Assembly (NCBI GenBank): GCA_045543555.1
Contig: JAZQMQ010000016.1
Location: forward strand, 1 to 64,000
Source: Colimorpha_A sp045543555
Lineage (GTDB): Bacteria > Bacillota > Clostridia > Oscillospirales > CAG-272
Length of the DNA stretch: 64,000 bases
Direction: 5' to 3'
Both the position numbers and the translations under genes were made by a program. Each line of letters starts with the position of its first letter. Positions within the stretch are counted from its first letter, which is position 1. The notes beneath the pieces are model-generated. The model saw nothing but the letters and a program-made list of their open reading frames with translations. It was not told where the DNA came from and did not search any database. Below are positions 43,438-51,289 of this stretch, piece after piece.

Positions 43438-45381
43438 TTAATCTATTATTTCAAGATATTCTTCCATTACGTATATCTTGATATCGCCGTCAAGCTTTTT
43501 ATGGAGAACGTATCTCATATCACGGCGGCTGTCGCTTGTGAGGTTATTTCGGTAGGTTCCGTTATTCATCATAATGCGGTAGCCTACGTCAAATTCGGTT
43601 ACCTCTATCTGATCGGGCGTGTTCTCGTTCAGATAATACAGATCCTTGAATATTACCTCCATATCGTAGAGCATTTGCATGGTGAATGCTTTTTTTTCGC
43701 CTTTTTTCTTCTTGTAGGATGTTGAAAGAAGTGAGTTGTAGGTATCGGTGTCGCCGTTTATGACAGCTTCAAAGTATTTATCAAAGAAGACCGCGTATTT
43801 GCCGCACTGCCTGATTTCATCTTCGTTTTCAATATACTGCGAAATGCCATCATAGGTGTATGTGAAGCCCTTTAATTTTTTCATATACGGCTCGTATTCA
43901 AAGATGTTGAAGGAGGGCTCGACGGGATAGAGATCCTCGATCGGAGGATAGTCGCGATATTTTATGTCTTCACCGAAAAGCTTATTTAAAACACCGCTCT
44001 CTAAAACTAGATTAAGTGCAAGGAACACCGCAATGAGCATGAGAACGACATAGATCATACGCTTTGCCATCTGACGCTCTTTTGCTTTTTTGCGGATAGC
44101 GCCGCTTGGATCGACGCCGGAAAGCGCATTTTTGAAATCGGGATATGAGTACAGCGAGCCGACGCAAAGAAGCGGTCTACCGTCCTTTGCAGACTGTTTG
44201 AATGCCTTACCTACTGCATCAGCATAGCTGTTGCAGGGGATGGCTGAAACCGCATTTTTTCTGAACTGCTTTGCATAGCTTTCGGCATCGAGAGCACGAG
44301 GGTTGTTTGGTGTTACTGTGTAAACGTTTGCCGAAACGGAGGATATTTCACCTGCGATCTTTTCGTAGTCCTTGTCGCGCAAAACTCCCGAGATCACGTT
44401 TATCTTTTTCTTTCCGAATCTGCGACGTACCGTATCGACAGCCGCGCATACGCCTTCTTCGTTGTGACCGCCGTCAAAATAAACCTCGGGAAACTCACAA
44501 AGCTTTTCAAATCTGCCCTTCCAGACAGCCTTGCTCAGTCCTTCTCTCATTGCTTTTTCAGTGATCTTAAAGCCGTTTTTATTTAGTAATTCTACGGCTT
44601 CAATGACGTTTGAGCAGTTATCCGGCTGGTATGAGCCTAAAAGAGAGAGTGTAACGTTTTTATATTTTTTGTAATTAAAACGAATTCCGCTTTTTGTGGC
44701 TTTAACTCCGTAAATTGCAGAAGGATCCTTTTCTTTGTAGAATGAGCCGAGTTCTTTTGCGCGGGCTTTGATCACCTTGCGCGCATCCTCTTCCTTTCCA
44801 CCGTAGAGGACGGGTCTGCCTGCTTTTATGATTCCTGCCTTTTCTGCGGCTATTTTTTCAACGGTGTCACCGAGAAAGGCAACGTGATCGAGAGATATTC
44901 CCGTGATGACCGAAAGAACGGGGGAGGTTATAACGTTAGTAGAATCGAGCCTTCCGCCCATTCCGCATTCGACAATTGCGATGTCAATACCTTTTTTTGC
45001 AAAATAGGAGTAGCCGATAGCCGTAAGTACCTCAAACTCGGTGGGAGTATCGGACATTGAGAGGCAGTAAGGTGCGATCTCCGTTACGATCTCGGCAAGA
45101 TCTTCCTTTGAAATAAGCTCACCGCCAACCTGTATGCGCTCTTCAAAAAATTCGATGTATGGCGAGGTGAAAAGTCCTGTCTTATAGCCTGCTGCTCTGA
45201 GAACCGAATCGAGCATTGCGCAAAACGAGCCCTTGCCGTTTGTACCTGCAACGTGAATTATTTTAAGGCTTTCCTGAGGGTTACCGAGCTTACCCATAAG
45301 CTCTGTTATTCTGCTCAGGCCTGGACGGCTACCCTGCCATTCTGTTGAATGTATGAATGATAAAGCTTCTTCGTAGTTCAT
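43438..45381 (-). CDS. folC: Folylpolyglutamate synthase fused to a membrane-anchored domain
   Basis: 647 residues; FolC is normally about 430. Residues 1-425 are FolC/Mur-ligase-like: IIHVAGTNGKGSFCAML (ATP loop), GLFTSPYIEFFEERI, VECGMGGRLDSTNVI, ISLDHVAFLGDTVEKIA and YFDGGHNEEGV. After residue 425 there is a basic stretch, a membrane segment (MIYVVLMLIAVFLALNLVL, about 442-460), then about 185 residues with no known domain. The frame is unbroken. Met438 (44070) could be a separate start but has no good ribosome site. FolC adds glutamates to folates to keep them in the cell. It overlaps folT by four bases. Confidence 0.88.
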   Translation of the reverse strand: MNYEEALSFIHSTEWQGSRPGLSRITELMGKLGNPQESLKIIHVAGTNGKGSFCAMLDSVLRAAGYKTGLFTSPYIEFFEERIQVGGELISKEDLAEIVTEIAPYCLSMSDTPTEFEVLTAIGYSYFAKKGIDIAIVECGMGGRLDSTNVITSPVLSVITGISLDHVAFLGDTVEKIAAEKAGIIKAGRPVLYGGKEEDARKVIKARAKELGSFYKEKDPSAIYGVKATKSGIRFNYKKYKNVTLSLLGSYQPDNCSNVIEAVELLNKNGFKITEKAMREGLSKAVWKGRFEKLCEFPEVYFDGGHNEEGVCAAVDTVRRRFGKKKINVISGVLRDKDYEKIAGEISSVSANVYTVTPNNPRALDAESYAKQFRKNAVSAIPCNSYADAVGKAFKQSAKDGRPLLCVGSLYSYPDFKNALSGVDPSGAIRKKAKERQMAKRMIYVVLMLIAVFLALNLVLESGVLNKLFGEDIKYRDYPPIEDLYPVEPSFNIFEYEPYMKKLKGFTYTYDGISQYIENEDEIRQCGKYAVFFDKYFEAVINGDTDTYNSLLSTSYKKKKGEKKAFTMQMLYDMEVIFKDLYYLNENTPDQIEVTEFDVGYRIMMNNGTYRNNLTSDSRRDMRYVLHKKLDGDIKIYVMEEYLEIID

Positions 45382-45923
45382 TTTTTACCCTTTATAATAT
45401 CTATTTGGTTCATAAATGCTTTGCTTTTCGTAAGGAAAATAAGTATTAAGCTCTCAATTAACGTAATTCCGATGTAAACGGGAATTCTGAGAACAAGCGT
45501 TATACCGGCATCACCGTAAAAAGGTACAAGAGCGAGAGTTTTTACCGTCATTGAGCCTATAATGTGGGCTATAAGTACCGATAGTGTCACGCGGATATTC
45601 ATTGATGCCTTTTTGAAAATATAATTATATGCAAGTCCCGAGACAGCACCGATGAGAGCGGCACCAATGGTTATTAGGGGATATGGGGACATTCCTGTCA
45701 TAACGCAGGAAAGCAGGTCGGCACACACTGCAACCGCTATTCCCCAAGTGGATCCAAAGAAGAATGAAGCCAAGAAAATCGGTAAATTTTCGATTGTAAT
45801 ACGCAGTGGTCCCGTTCCGAATATACCCTTTGCGGCAAAAGCGAGTATGAAACATACTGCAGCCAAAATAGCGCAATACGTCAGTTTTATGATGCCTTTT
45901 CGGATAAGATTTTTATTTTTCAC
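45378..45923 (-). CDS. folT: Folate ECF transporter S component
   Basis: 181 residues, six membrane segments. Seen: ITIENLPIFLASFFFGSTWGI and SPYPLITIGAALIGAVSG, matching FolT-type S components. The substrate folate is supported by the tetrahydrofolate riboswitch upstream and the coupled folC. No EcfA/T genes are near, so a shared module is expected. I choose GTG at 45923 with GGGGAGG before it; GTG at 45956 would start within the sequestering hairpin and has no ribosome site. Confidence 0.9.
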   Translation of the reverse strand: MKNKNLIRKGIIKLTYCAILAAVCFILAFAAKGIFGTGPLRITIENLPIFLASFFFGSTWGIAVAVCADLLSCVMTGMSPYPLITIGAALIGAVSGLAYNYIFKKASMNIRVTLSVLIAHIIGSMTVKTLALVPFYGDAGITLVLRIPVYIGITLIESLILIFLTKSKAFMNQIDIIKGKK

Positions 45924-45928
45924 AAAAA

Positions 45929-45967
45929 TATACCTCCCCTTAAATTGCTTCAGCACAGGGAGGTATT
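45929..45967 (-). promoter_or_regulatory. Hairpin hiding the folT ribosome site
   Basis: ATACCTCCCC (45929-45938 plus strand) pairs with GGGAGGTAT (45958-45966). On the minus-strand RNA this buries the GGGGAGG ribosome site of folT. It lies between the riboswitch and the folT start, so the switch probably acts on translation. Confidence 0.7.
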
Positions 45968-45984
45968 AAACTTCCTTATGTATC

Positions 45985-46078
45985 AGCGGGATGCGAGAAA
46001 CGGACCGCAACAACTGTTTTCGTCCAAGAGGCAACTCCCCGTCCTCTCGGCACTTGACGCCCGTCACTCTACTCTGTT
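45985..46078 (-). ncRNA. Tetrahydrofolate riboswitch
   Basis: The minus-strand RNA has AGAGTAG at its 5' part, CGTCAAGTG, a GGG...GTTG and ACGAA core, GCGGT, and GCATCCCGCT at the 3' end. These conserved blocks, in this order, are those of the THF (folT) riboswitch. It directly precedes folT and folC. Confidence 0.92.
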
Positions 46079-46090
46079 TTTGATATTTTT

Positions 46091-46119
46091 ATTGTACCAC
46101 CAAAGGCGTTTTTTGTCAA
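46091..46119 (-). promoter_or_regulatory. Sigma-A promoter of the THF-riboswitch operon
   Basis: On the minus strand TTGACA (46114-46119), a 17-base spacer, and TACAAT (46091-46096), about 10 bases before the riboswitch. Confidence 0.8.
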
Positions 46120-46197
46120 TAGGAGAAAATTTTAAAAAATATAAGGAATACCATGTTTTGGGTTGTATAATGGTTAAAATGGGAAAGGAGAAATAGT

Positions 46198-46770
46198 ATG
46201 AGAAAAATCACAATGCTATTTGTTATTATTCTTACTCTGCTTGTGATCTGCTCGTGCGTGCATAGAAATTCAACTTCAAGCCCGAAAGCGAACGATAAGC
46301 TGACCTACGTCGACAGAGAAGGCTGGGGCGATCAATACGGGTACGCGTACGTTCAGCTTCCGATGAGTAAGGAGCTGATCTACGAGAAAAAGAGCCTTTT
46401 AGAGAGCTACGGCATTACAGACAGGATTCTTGCGGAGGCTGAAGCTGAGCTTCTCGATATGCTTCCCGAGGATTATGATGTAAATGAAAATGGTATGGCA
46501 GCGATGTTTTATGCTTCAAGCGGAGTTCTTTTCCTCAGAGCCGAGATAATAGTTGATATTGACACACCTTCAGTACCTGTTGCGACCGGGGAGGAAGCTG
46601 AAACGTTTATTTCGGATTACAGAGGCTGCGGTATCGATCATGAGCATTTATTTTTCAGCGTTCTGCTGAGCTGTAACTATGATCAGAGCGTTACAACGTC
46701 TGTAGAATATACCGTTGATATTGAAACAACCGACGAGGAGAAGATCCCCGAGGCGATAACTACCGATTGA
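46198..46770 (+). CDS. Lipoprotein of unknown function
   Basis: 190 residues. Seen: a lipoprotein signal (MLFVIILTLLVICSC, anchor Cys near residue 20), then about 165 residues with no recognised domain, acidic, with LLDMLPEDYDVNENGMAAMF in the middle and a Glu/Thr-rich end. AAAGGAG precedes the ATG. It is divergent from folT, and a perfect terminator ends it. No function can be given. Confidence 0.75.
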   Translation: MRKITMLFVIILTLLVICSCVHRNSTSSPKANDKLTYVDREGWGDQYGYAYVQLPMSKELIYEKKSLLESYGITDRILAEAEAELLDMLPEDYDVNENGMAAMFYASSGVLFLRAEIIVDIDTPSVPVATGEEAETFISDYRGCGIDHEHLFFSVLLSCNYDQSVTTSVEYTVDIETTDEEKIPEAITTD

Positions 46771-46805
46771 TATAAAAAGCGTTGCCTGTGGCAACGCTTT
46801 TTATA
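46771..46805. terminator. Bidirectional terminator
   Basis: TATAAAAAGCGTTGCC (46771-46786) pairs perfectly with its complement (46790-46805), loop TGT. It lies between the lipoprotein gene and the convergent phosphatase, whose stop codon is inside the stem. Confidence 0.9.
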
Positions 46806-47451
46806 TCAGATTTTTAAAATCATCGATTCCGTCGATTATAGTTTCTGCGCCAAGCTCACTAAGAAGCTCGGGGGAACGGTATCCCCAAGATACGCCGATT
46901 GGATGCATCCCGGCATTTTTTGCGGTTTGCATATCTACGTCCGAATCACCCACAAAGGCGATCTCTTCGGGTCTGGCACCGAATATCTCAGCTATATAGA
47001 GTGCACCTTCGGGAGACGGTTTATGTGCAAAGCGTCCGGTTCTTCCGCCGAGGACGTATTCAAAGGTATCCGGGAAAAGAGCCTCGCATATTGCCTTTGT
47101 CATATCGTCTTGCTTATTTGAAAACACTGCCATTTTAACCCCATTGCGCTTAAGATATTCAAGCGATTCGTGTATGCAGGGATAAGGTATTGTATGAATC
47201 AAATAGTTTTTTGAATAGTGGGCTTGATAGACGTTAAGGGCTTCATTTAATACCTTTTCGTCCTGTCTTTTGTCCTCAGGGAGACATCCTCTTACAAATT
47301 CAACTACTCCGTGATTTATTGCTCGAAGAACTCCTGCTTCATCAACCTCAGGAAATGAAAAGTCACGTAGCATCATATTCATGGAATTTTTCAGATCGGA
47401 AATTGTGTTGACCAACGTACCGTCAAGGTCGAAAATAAAATAATTATACAT
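46801..47451 (-). CDS. HAD-family phosphatase, phosphoglycolate phosphatase-like
   Basis: 216 residues. Seen: motif I FIFDLDGTLVNTISDL, motif II VFSNKQD, and motif IV AFVGDSDVDMQTAKNAG, with a cap domain between motifs I and II, as in Gph/PgmB-type HAD enzymes. The substrate is not determined; phosphoglycolate is a family guess. It lies 9 bases after the zeta-toxin gene, so the three minus-strand genes from 48230 may form one transcript. Confidence 0.88.
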   Translation of the reverse strand: MYNYFIFDLDGTLVNTISDLKNSMNMMLRDFSFPEVDEAGVLRAINHGVVEFVRGCLPEDKRQDEKVLNEALNVYQAHYSKNYLIHTIPYPCIHESLEYLKRNGVKMAVFSNKQDDMTKAICEALFPDTFEYVLGGRTGRFAHKPSPEGALYIAEIFGARPEEIAFVGDSDVDMQTAKNAGMHPIGVSWGYRSPELLSELGAETIIDGIDDFKNLI

Positions 47452-47460
47452 AGATTCCTC

Positions 47461-48051
47461 TTAATCGGGTAATTCATCAATGAAATCGATGAACCAATAG
47501 GGCAGATCTGAGTCACAGTCGATAAGTCGTTTTTCCTCAAGGAATGCGATCTGCCTGAATTTTACTGTATTGTCGAAAAGTATCGCGCCGTCGCAAAGGG
47601 GAAGAATCTGCTTGAGATTCCTATTTAGCGCGGCATAGCGTTTCATAATAAATTCATCGGGAATTCCATGTCCGCCGTTTGCCATTCGGAGATGAACACG
47701 CTCAAGAGCTACCTTTACGCTGTCCACGCCAACAAAATAGAGCATTATGGAAAAATCGTATTGCTTTGCAAGCTTTATGTGACGCATTATTGATGCACCG
47801 GGAAGTGTGGTCTCAAGGTGAAACGACCGTCCGTTTTCAATACAGTCGCGAATCCTTGTCATTGCCTCTCTTCCGGCATATATCTGTGCTTTTGTGTCTC
47901 GCCAATCGCTATTTCGCTCCAAGGTGAGCTCGTCTATATTTATTCTATCACCAAGGTTTTCGGTTTGGCTCAAAACACGGTACAGCGAGGTTTTACCTGC
48001 TCCGTTTATGCCTGCAATAATTGTAAATATCTTGTTTTTCTCTGTGTTCAC
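47461..48051 (-). CDS. Zeta-toxin-family kinase
   Basis: 196 residues. Seen: the P-loop IIAGINGAGKTSLYRVL, INIDEL, GREAMTRIRDCIE, and HLETTLPG, which match the zeta-toxin / UDP-GlcNAc-kinase-like fold. Zeta toxins phosphorylate UDP-GlcNAc and block wall synthesis, but small zeta-fold proteins of this type may have other substrates. It overlaps the start of a 60-residue partner gene by four bases. The whole pair could be a toxin-antitoxin module; this is inferred. Confidence 0.85.
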   Translation of the reverse strand: MNTEKNKIFTIIAGINGAGKTSLYRVLSQTENLGDRINIDELTLERNSDWRDTKAQIYAGREAMTRIRDCIENGRSFHLETTLPGASIMRHIKLAKQYDFSIMLYFVGVDSVKVALERVHLRMANGGHGIPDEFIMKRYAALNRNLKQILPLCDGAILFDNTVKFRQIAFLEEKRLIDCDSDLPYWFIDFIDELPD

Positions 48052-48230
48052 AGAAGCATCTCCCCCACAACCTTTTCCTGAGCCAACTGAAGCTTAAGGT
48101 TAATAAGCTCACGGAGGAATATTTTTTCTTCTCTGTCGTCGCTTTCGGAAAGCCTTTTTTCAAGCTCAAAAATCGTAATGGATGAAAATGTCTCAAAAAG
48201 AGCTCTCGGATCCTTGTTTTCGGTATTCAT
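48048..48230 (-). CDS. Small helical partner of the zeta-type gene (possible antitoxin)
   Basis: 60 residues, MNTENKDPRALFETFSSIT then charged helices (FELEKRLSESDDREEKIFL, RELINLKLQLAQEKV). It has the size, charge and position (upstream, ATGA overlap) of an antitoxin. No epsilon-type motif is clear. A strong ribosome site is not seen. The role is inferred from position only. Confidence 0.6.
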   Translation of the reverse strand: MNTENKDPRALFETFSSITIFELEKRLSESDDREEKIFLRELINLKLQLAQEKVVGEMLL

Positions 48231-48252
48231 AATAAAATTGATCCCTTATAAA

Positions 48253-48283
48253 TTCAGGCACCCACATTTGCGGGGTGCCTGAA
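48253..48283 (-). terminator. Terminator of prs
   Basis: TTCAGGCACCC (48253-48263) pairs with GGGTGCCTGAA (48273-48283). The T-run on the minus strand is weak (TTTATAAG). Confidence 0.7.
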
Positions 48284-48301
48284 GTATTTTGAAATAAAAT
48301 A

Positions 48302-49417
48302 TTACTGATTTGCCTTTTTCTTTTCAACGAGCGCCTTGATTCTCTCTGCTGGCTTGAGAAGGTGGCTGATGGTCTCGTCGCGGTTGAGGGTGTCGATTAT
48401 GAGAGAAACGTACTTGCCGAGGTCAACCGATACGTACCAATCGCGTGCGAGAAGCTCGGGAGCGCGGTAAATCAAGTTAGTTGTGAATATCTTGGTTATA
48501 ACGCCGTCTGCGTAAGCCTTATCAATTGCGTCGTAGCCCTCGCAGAAGAGACCGAACGTGGTGAATGCGAAGATACGGTTTGCTCCTCTTTCCTTGAGGT
48601 TGTGTGCAACCTCGAGAATGGACTGTCCGGAGGAAAGAATGTCGTCAACAATGATGACGTCCTTGCCCTTAACGCTTCTTCCGAGGTACTCATGAGCGAC
48701 GATGGGATTCTTGCCGTTAACAACGGTAGCATAGTCGCGGCGCTTGTAGAACATACCGAGGTCGAGGGAGAGGAGGGAGGAGTAGTACATACTTCTGGTC
48801 ATACCGCCCTCGTCGGGAGAGATGATGGTAAGATGATCCTTGTCGAGCTGAATGTCGGGAATGGTATTTATAAGAGCCTTTATCATCTGGTAGGTGGGCT
48901 GTACGTTATCAAATCCGATAAGGGGCACTGCGTTCTGTACTCCGATATTATGTATGTCGAAGGTTACAATATTCGTAACGCCCATATTTTCCAGCTCCTT
49001 AAGAGCAACTGCACAGTCAAGCGACTCTCTTACGTGACGCTTGTCCTGACGGCTCTCGTAAAGCATGGGCATGATAACCGTGATGCGGCGCGCTTTACCT
49101 GCGATAGCGTTGATAACTCTCTTAAGGTCTGCAAAATGATCGTCGGGTGACATGGGGAATTCTCTGCCGTACATCTTATAGGTAACGCCGTAATTATAAA
49201 GGTCGGAGATGATGTAAACGTCTCTGCCTCTGAAGGATTCGTGAAGAACAGCCTTTCCTTCGCCGTTGCCGAAGCGCTTGCACTCGGGGGTTATAACGAA
49301 GGTCTCGTTGCCTCTGGTTCCTCTCCACTCACGGAGAAAACCGTCTACCTCTTCAACGAATTGTTCGCAGCCGGGCATACATATAACTGCCAGCTCGCCA
49401 TAATGATTATGTTCCAT
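48302..49417 (-). CDS. prs: Ribose-phosphate pyrophosphokinase
   Basis: 371 residues, longer than the usual 315. It makes PRPP from ribose-5-phosphate and ATP. Seen: the PRPP-binding loop DVIIVDDILSSGQSI, and TVIMPMLYESRQDKRHVRES, VTFDIHNIGVQNAVP and IISPDEGGMTRSMYY, as in the divergent class of Prs found in Clostridia. Sequence drift from E. coli Prs is large, so the family is sure but the activity is inferred. The start ATG at 49417 has no Shine-Dalgarno within 15 bases (see the finding on its leader). Confidence 0.88.
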   Translation of the reverse strand: MEHNHYGELAVICMPGCEQFVEEVDGFLREWRGTRGNETFVITPECKRFGNGEGKAVLHESFRGRDVYIISDLYNYGVTYKMYGREFPMSPDDHFADLKRVINAIAGKARRITVIMPMLYESRQDKRHVRESLDCAVALKELENMGVTNIVTFDIHNIGVQNAVPLIGFDNVQPTYQMIKALINTIPDIQLDKDHLTIISPDEGGMTRSMYYSSLLSLDLGMFYKRRDYATVVNGKNPIVAHEYLGRSVKGKDVIIVDDILSSGQSILEVAHNLKERGANRIFAFTTFGLFCEGYDAIDKAYADGVITKIFTTNLIYRAPELLARDWYVSVDLGKYVSLIIDTLNRDETISHLLKPAERIKALVEKKKANQ

Positions 49418-49496
49418 TTGTTTAACCGTCCGCTTTCGCGGACTCTCCTTCCCGCTCTTTTAATGTGTTCGCCCACAGGCATTTCAAGTCAGTTAT

Positions 49497-49525
49497 ATTA
49501 TAGCACAGTTTGTTCTTCTTATCAA
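49497..49525 (-). promoter_or_regulatory. Sigma-A promoter of prs
   Basis: On the minus strand TTGATA (49520-49525), a 17-base spacer, and TATAAT (49497-49502), with a leader of about 75 bases containing a GAAA-capped hairpin (49428-49443). Confidence 0.75.
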
Positions 49526-49533
49526 GAGTATTT

Positions 49534-49561
49534 TTGACATAAATTGCTCATATGTTACAAT
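49534..49561 (+). promoter_or_regulatory. Promoter-like site upstream of spoIVB
   Basis: TTGACA (49534-49539), a 16-base spacer, and TACAAT (49556-49561). spoIVB is normally read by forespore sigma factors, so this may be a secondary site. Confidence 0.45.
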
Positions 49562-49682
49562 AAAATTTATTACAAAAAATGGTACTTTGCGGCTAAACTA
49601 AATTTTACTTGTTATAAAAAGCAAGTTGACGAGCAAAATAAAACCGTATCCACGAAAAAATATGAAAACGGCAGGGAAAAAA

Positions 49683-50732
49683 ATGAAGTTTAACAAAATA
49701 AAAGGGCACGGAAGCAATTGTGCCTTGGGAGTTGTGTCGTTATTACTCTTTCTGACGCTTGTATTTTCTTTATTAACGGTATCTGTTTCTGCTGAGGATA
49801 CGGCTGAAAAGCTGTATGTCGGAGGCTTCGCATTCGGCGTGAAATTTGGGACGGACGGTGTTCTCGTAACAGGGACGCGATCGTTCAGCTCGGGCGGAAA
49901 GGCTGTCGATCCTGCGGGAAGTGCAGGGATCAAGGCTAAAGACATTATTAAAAAGGTAAACGGTAAAGATGTTTTTTCATGCGTAGAGATTTCAGAAGCT
50001 GTAAATTCAAATGGCAGTGAAAAAATCACGTTTACGGTTTTAAGAGAAGGTAAGGCGCTCGATATTTCAGTTACTCCTGCAAGTGAGGACCACAGCGGCC
50101 TATACAGGATCGGAATGGATCTTAAGGATAGTATGGCGGGAATCGGCACAGTTACCTACGTTTGTCCGGATACTCTTGAATTCGGTGCTCTTGGGCACGG
50201 TATCTGCGATGGAAGCACAGGCGTCATTATGCCGCTAAGGCACGGATCAGCAATGGACGTAGGTATAGGCGGTGTCGTGAAGGGGAAAAGCGGGAAACCG
50301 GGAGAAATAAAGGGGCACTTCCTTTCGAAGAGAATAGGCAGTGTCAGAAAAAACACCGATTGCGGCGTGTTTGGCGTATTTACCTCTGCTGACGGACTTG
50401 GAGAACCGATACCGATTGGCAATAGAAACGATGTCAAAGAGGGCAAGGCAGTAATACGCACCACATTGGGTGATGACGGCATTAAGGAATATGAGATCGA
50501 AATATCGAAGATAAATATTGATAGTACCGACAATAAGAGCTTTGTTATCAGGGTTACAGACAAAGCATTGAGAGAGCGCACGGGTGGCATCGTTCAGGGA
50601 ATGTCAGGCTCACCCATCATCCAAAACGGCAAGCTCGTCGGCGCGGTCACGCACGTAATGGTGAGTGATCCGACGACGGGGTATGGAATATTTATTGAGA
50701 ATATGCTGAGTGAAGCGAAAATTAGCGCGTAA
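49683..50732 (+). CDS. spoIVB: SpoIVB peptidase
   Basis: 349 residues. SpoIVB is a forespore serine peptidase that signals to the mother cell and triggers pro-SigK processing. Seen: an N-terminal membrane anchor (GVVSLLLFLTLVFSLLTVSV), a PDZ domain (AGIKAKDIIKKVNGKDVF), the S55 domain with FGALGHGICDGSTG (His) and QGMSGSPIIQNGKLVGAVTH (Ser). I choose ATG at 49683, which has AGGG before it; ATG at 49662 and the TTG at 49626 are alternatives. Confidence 0.95.
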   Translation: MKFNKIKGHGSNCALGVVSLLLFLTLVFSLLTVSVSAEDTAEKLYVGGFAFGVKFGTDGVLVTGTRSFSSGGKAVDPAGSAGIKAKDIIKKVNGKDVFSCVEISEAVNSNGSEKITFTVLREGKALDISVTPASEDHSGLYRIGMDLKDSMAGIGTVTYVCPDTLEFGALGHGICDGSTGVIMPLRHGSAMDVGIGGVVKGKSGKPGEIKGHFLSKRIGSVRKNTDCGVFGVFTSADGLGEPIPIGNRNDVKEGKAVIRTTLGDDGIKEYEIEISKINIDSTDNKSFVIRVTDKALRERTGGIVQGMSGSPIIQNGKLVGAVTHVMVSDPTTGYGIFIENMLSEAKISA

Positions 50733-50777
50733 ACAATAAGAAGATGCAATACCTCGGTATTGCATCTTCTTATTGTT
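50732..50777 (+). terminator. Intrinsic terminator of spoIVB
   Basis: A 20-bp perfect stem, 50732-50752 with 50757-50777 (core AGATGCAATAC/GTATTGCATCT), followed by GTTTTACTTTTT. Confidence 0.9.
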
Positions 50778-50780
50778 GTT

Positions 50781-51146
50781 TTACTTTTTGTATGCTCCGA
50801 CCATCATTTTGGTGAGTACGATAGCCTTATCTATACCGCAGCTCTCGATGGGTTTGCTTGTCAAGAAGCATTCAAGAGGCGATTTGACGGGGGCGGGAAG
50901 CTCCGGAGTCTCAGGGCCTTTGTCTGAAGCCGTATATGTAACTACGCCATATGCGCAGATGAGATATCCCTTATCGCCGCCTATCTCAAAAAGATCGGGA
51001 CAGCCATGACTTACAAAACCGGTTTCATTTATTGCAATTGCTCCGTTTTCAAATGTCATGACCGTAACAGCATTATCTTCAAGTGCTGAGGGATTGAGCT
51101 CAGCATCCTTCTCGTCGCGGTAAAAATTTTTGAATACGGAAAATGA
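50781..51146 (-). pseudogene. C-terminal fragment of a Gfo/Idh/MocA dehydrogenase
   Basis: A frame open from a TGA at 51147-51149 to a stop at 50781. It reads EDNAVTVMTFENGAIAINET, GFVSHGCPDLFEIGGDKGYL, then an end with GIDKAIVLTKMMVGAY. This is the C-terminal sheet domain of a Gfo/Idh dehydrogenase; the NAD-binding half is absent. No start or ribosome site is suitable. It is a relic, with ORF coordinates 50781-51059 from an internal ATG only. Confidence 0.75.
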
Positions 51147-51222
51147 TCAAAATACGTCTGAGTGGACGTCTTTTGATTTGGTGTGATCTGTTTTATACTT
51201 TCGTGCAACATTTCCAAATTAC

Positions 51223-51252
51223 TTGCAATTTGCTATTGGTTTGTGCTATACT
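51223..51252 (+). promoter_or_regulatory. Promoter-like site before the broken aldolase gene
   Basis: TTGCAA (51223-51228), an 18-base spacer, and TATACT (51247-51252), about 38 bases before ATG 51290. It may still transcribe the intact kinase downstream. Confidence 0.5.
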
Positions 51253-51289
51253 TAATTTAACGATATTTTTGCTCTAAAGGATTACAAAA

